A stretch of 6,148 nucleotides of DNA. It comes from an uncultured Flavobacteriales bacterium (GTDB lineage Bacteria > Bacteroidota > Bacteroidia > Flavobacteriales > Crocinitomicaceae). Position 1 is the first letter of the stretch. Every line of letters starts with the position of its first letter. Position numbers and translations under genes: made by a program. The stretch spans positions 1-6,148 of the forward strand of contig CAMLET010000215.1 in assembly GCA_946479125.1 (NCBI GenBank), in the 5' to 3' direction. Positions 6,147-6,148 of the stretch are shown here, one piece after another. The notes under the pieces were generated by a model. It was not told where the DNA came from, searched no databases, and saw only the letters and a list, made by a program, of their open reading frames with translations.

Positions 6147-6148
6147 AC

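Overview
The window looks like chromosomal DNA from a member of the phylum Bacteroidota, most likely a Flavobacteriales-type organism. This rests on three things: moderately AT-rich DNA with no Shine-Dalgarno sequences ahead of the genes, candidate promoters of the Bacteroidota TTG/TAnnTTTG type, and gene families typical of the phylum. These are a TPR-type histidine kinase with a NarL-type regulator, an OmpA protein carrying PD40 repeats and a carboxypeptidase-regulatory-like domain, and a large multi-repeat OstA/LptA-like protein. The genus cannot be fixed from the sequence alone.

Layout. Bases 1-1734 (+ strand) hold the 3' part of a sensor histidine kinase gene (5' end outside the window) followed 30 bp later by its response regulator. 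Bases 1735-1883 separate this pair from the convergent minus-strand genes and contain two inverted repeats; the second (1842-1866) is a good bidirectional intrinsic terminator. On the minus strand, read from right to left, are an OstA-like protein (6108-4438), a 167 bp spacer with short A-rich tandem repeats, hairpins and a likely promoter, then a tightly coupled pair: a predicted secreted beta-rich protein of unknown family (4270-3392) and, 2 bp later, a PD40/CRD/OmpA protein (3389-1884). About 40 bp lie beyond the OstA start and may hold the tail of another gene.

How they work together. The plus-strand pair is a complete signalling output: membrane sensor, HisKA_3 phosphotransfer and NarL-type DNA-binding regulator. 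The sequence shows no target. All three minus-strand genes encode exported envelope proteins. The OstA-like protein suggests lipopolysaccharide transport or outer-membrane assembly. The barrel-like protein plus peptidoglycan-binding OmpA protein looks like an outer-membrane component with a periplasmic partner anchored to the cell wall, resembling in plan (not in demonstrated homology) the PorP/PorE pairs of type IX secretion and gliding systems. No RNA gene, CRISPR array, insertion sequence or obvious horizontally acquired segment was seen. Most of the window is ordinary housekeeping or regulatory sequence. The least explained items are the beta-rich protein and the repeat-rich spacer at 4271-4463.
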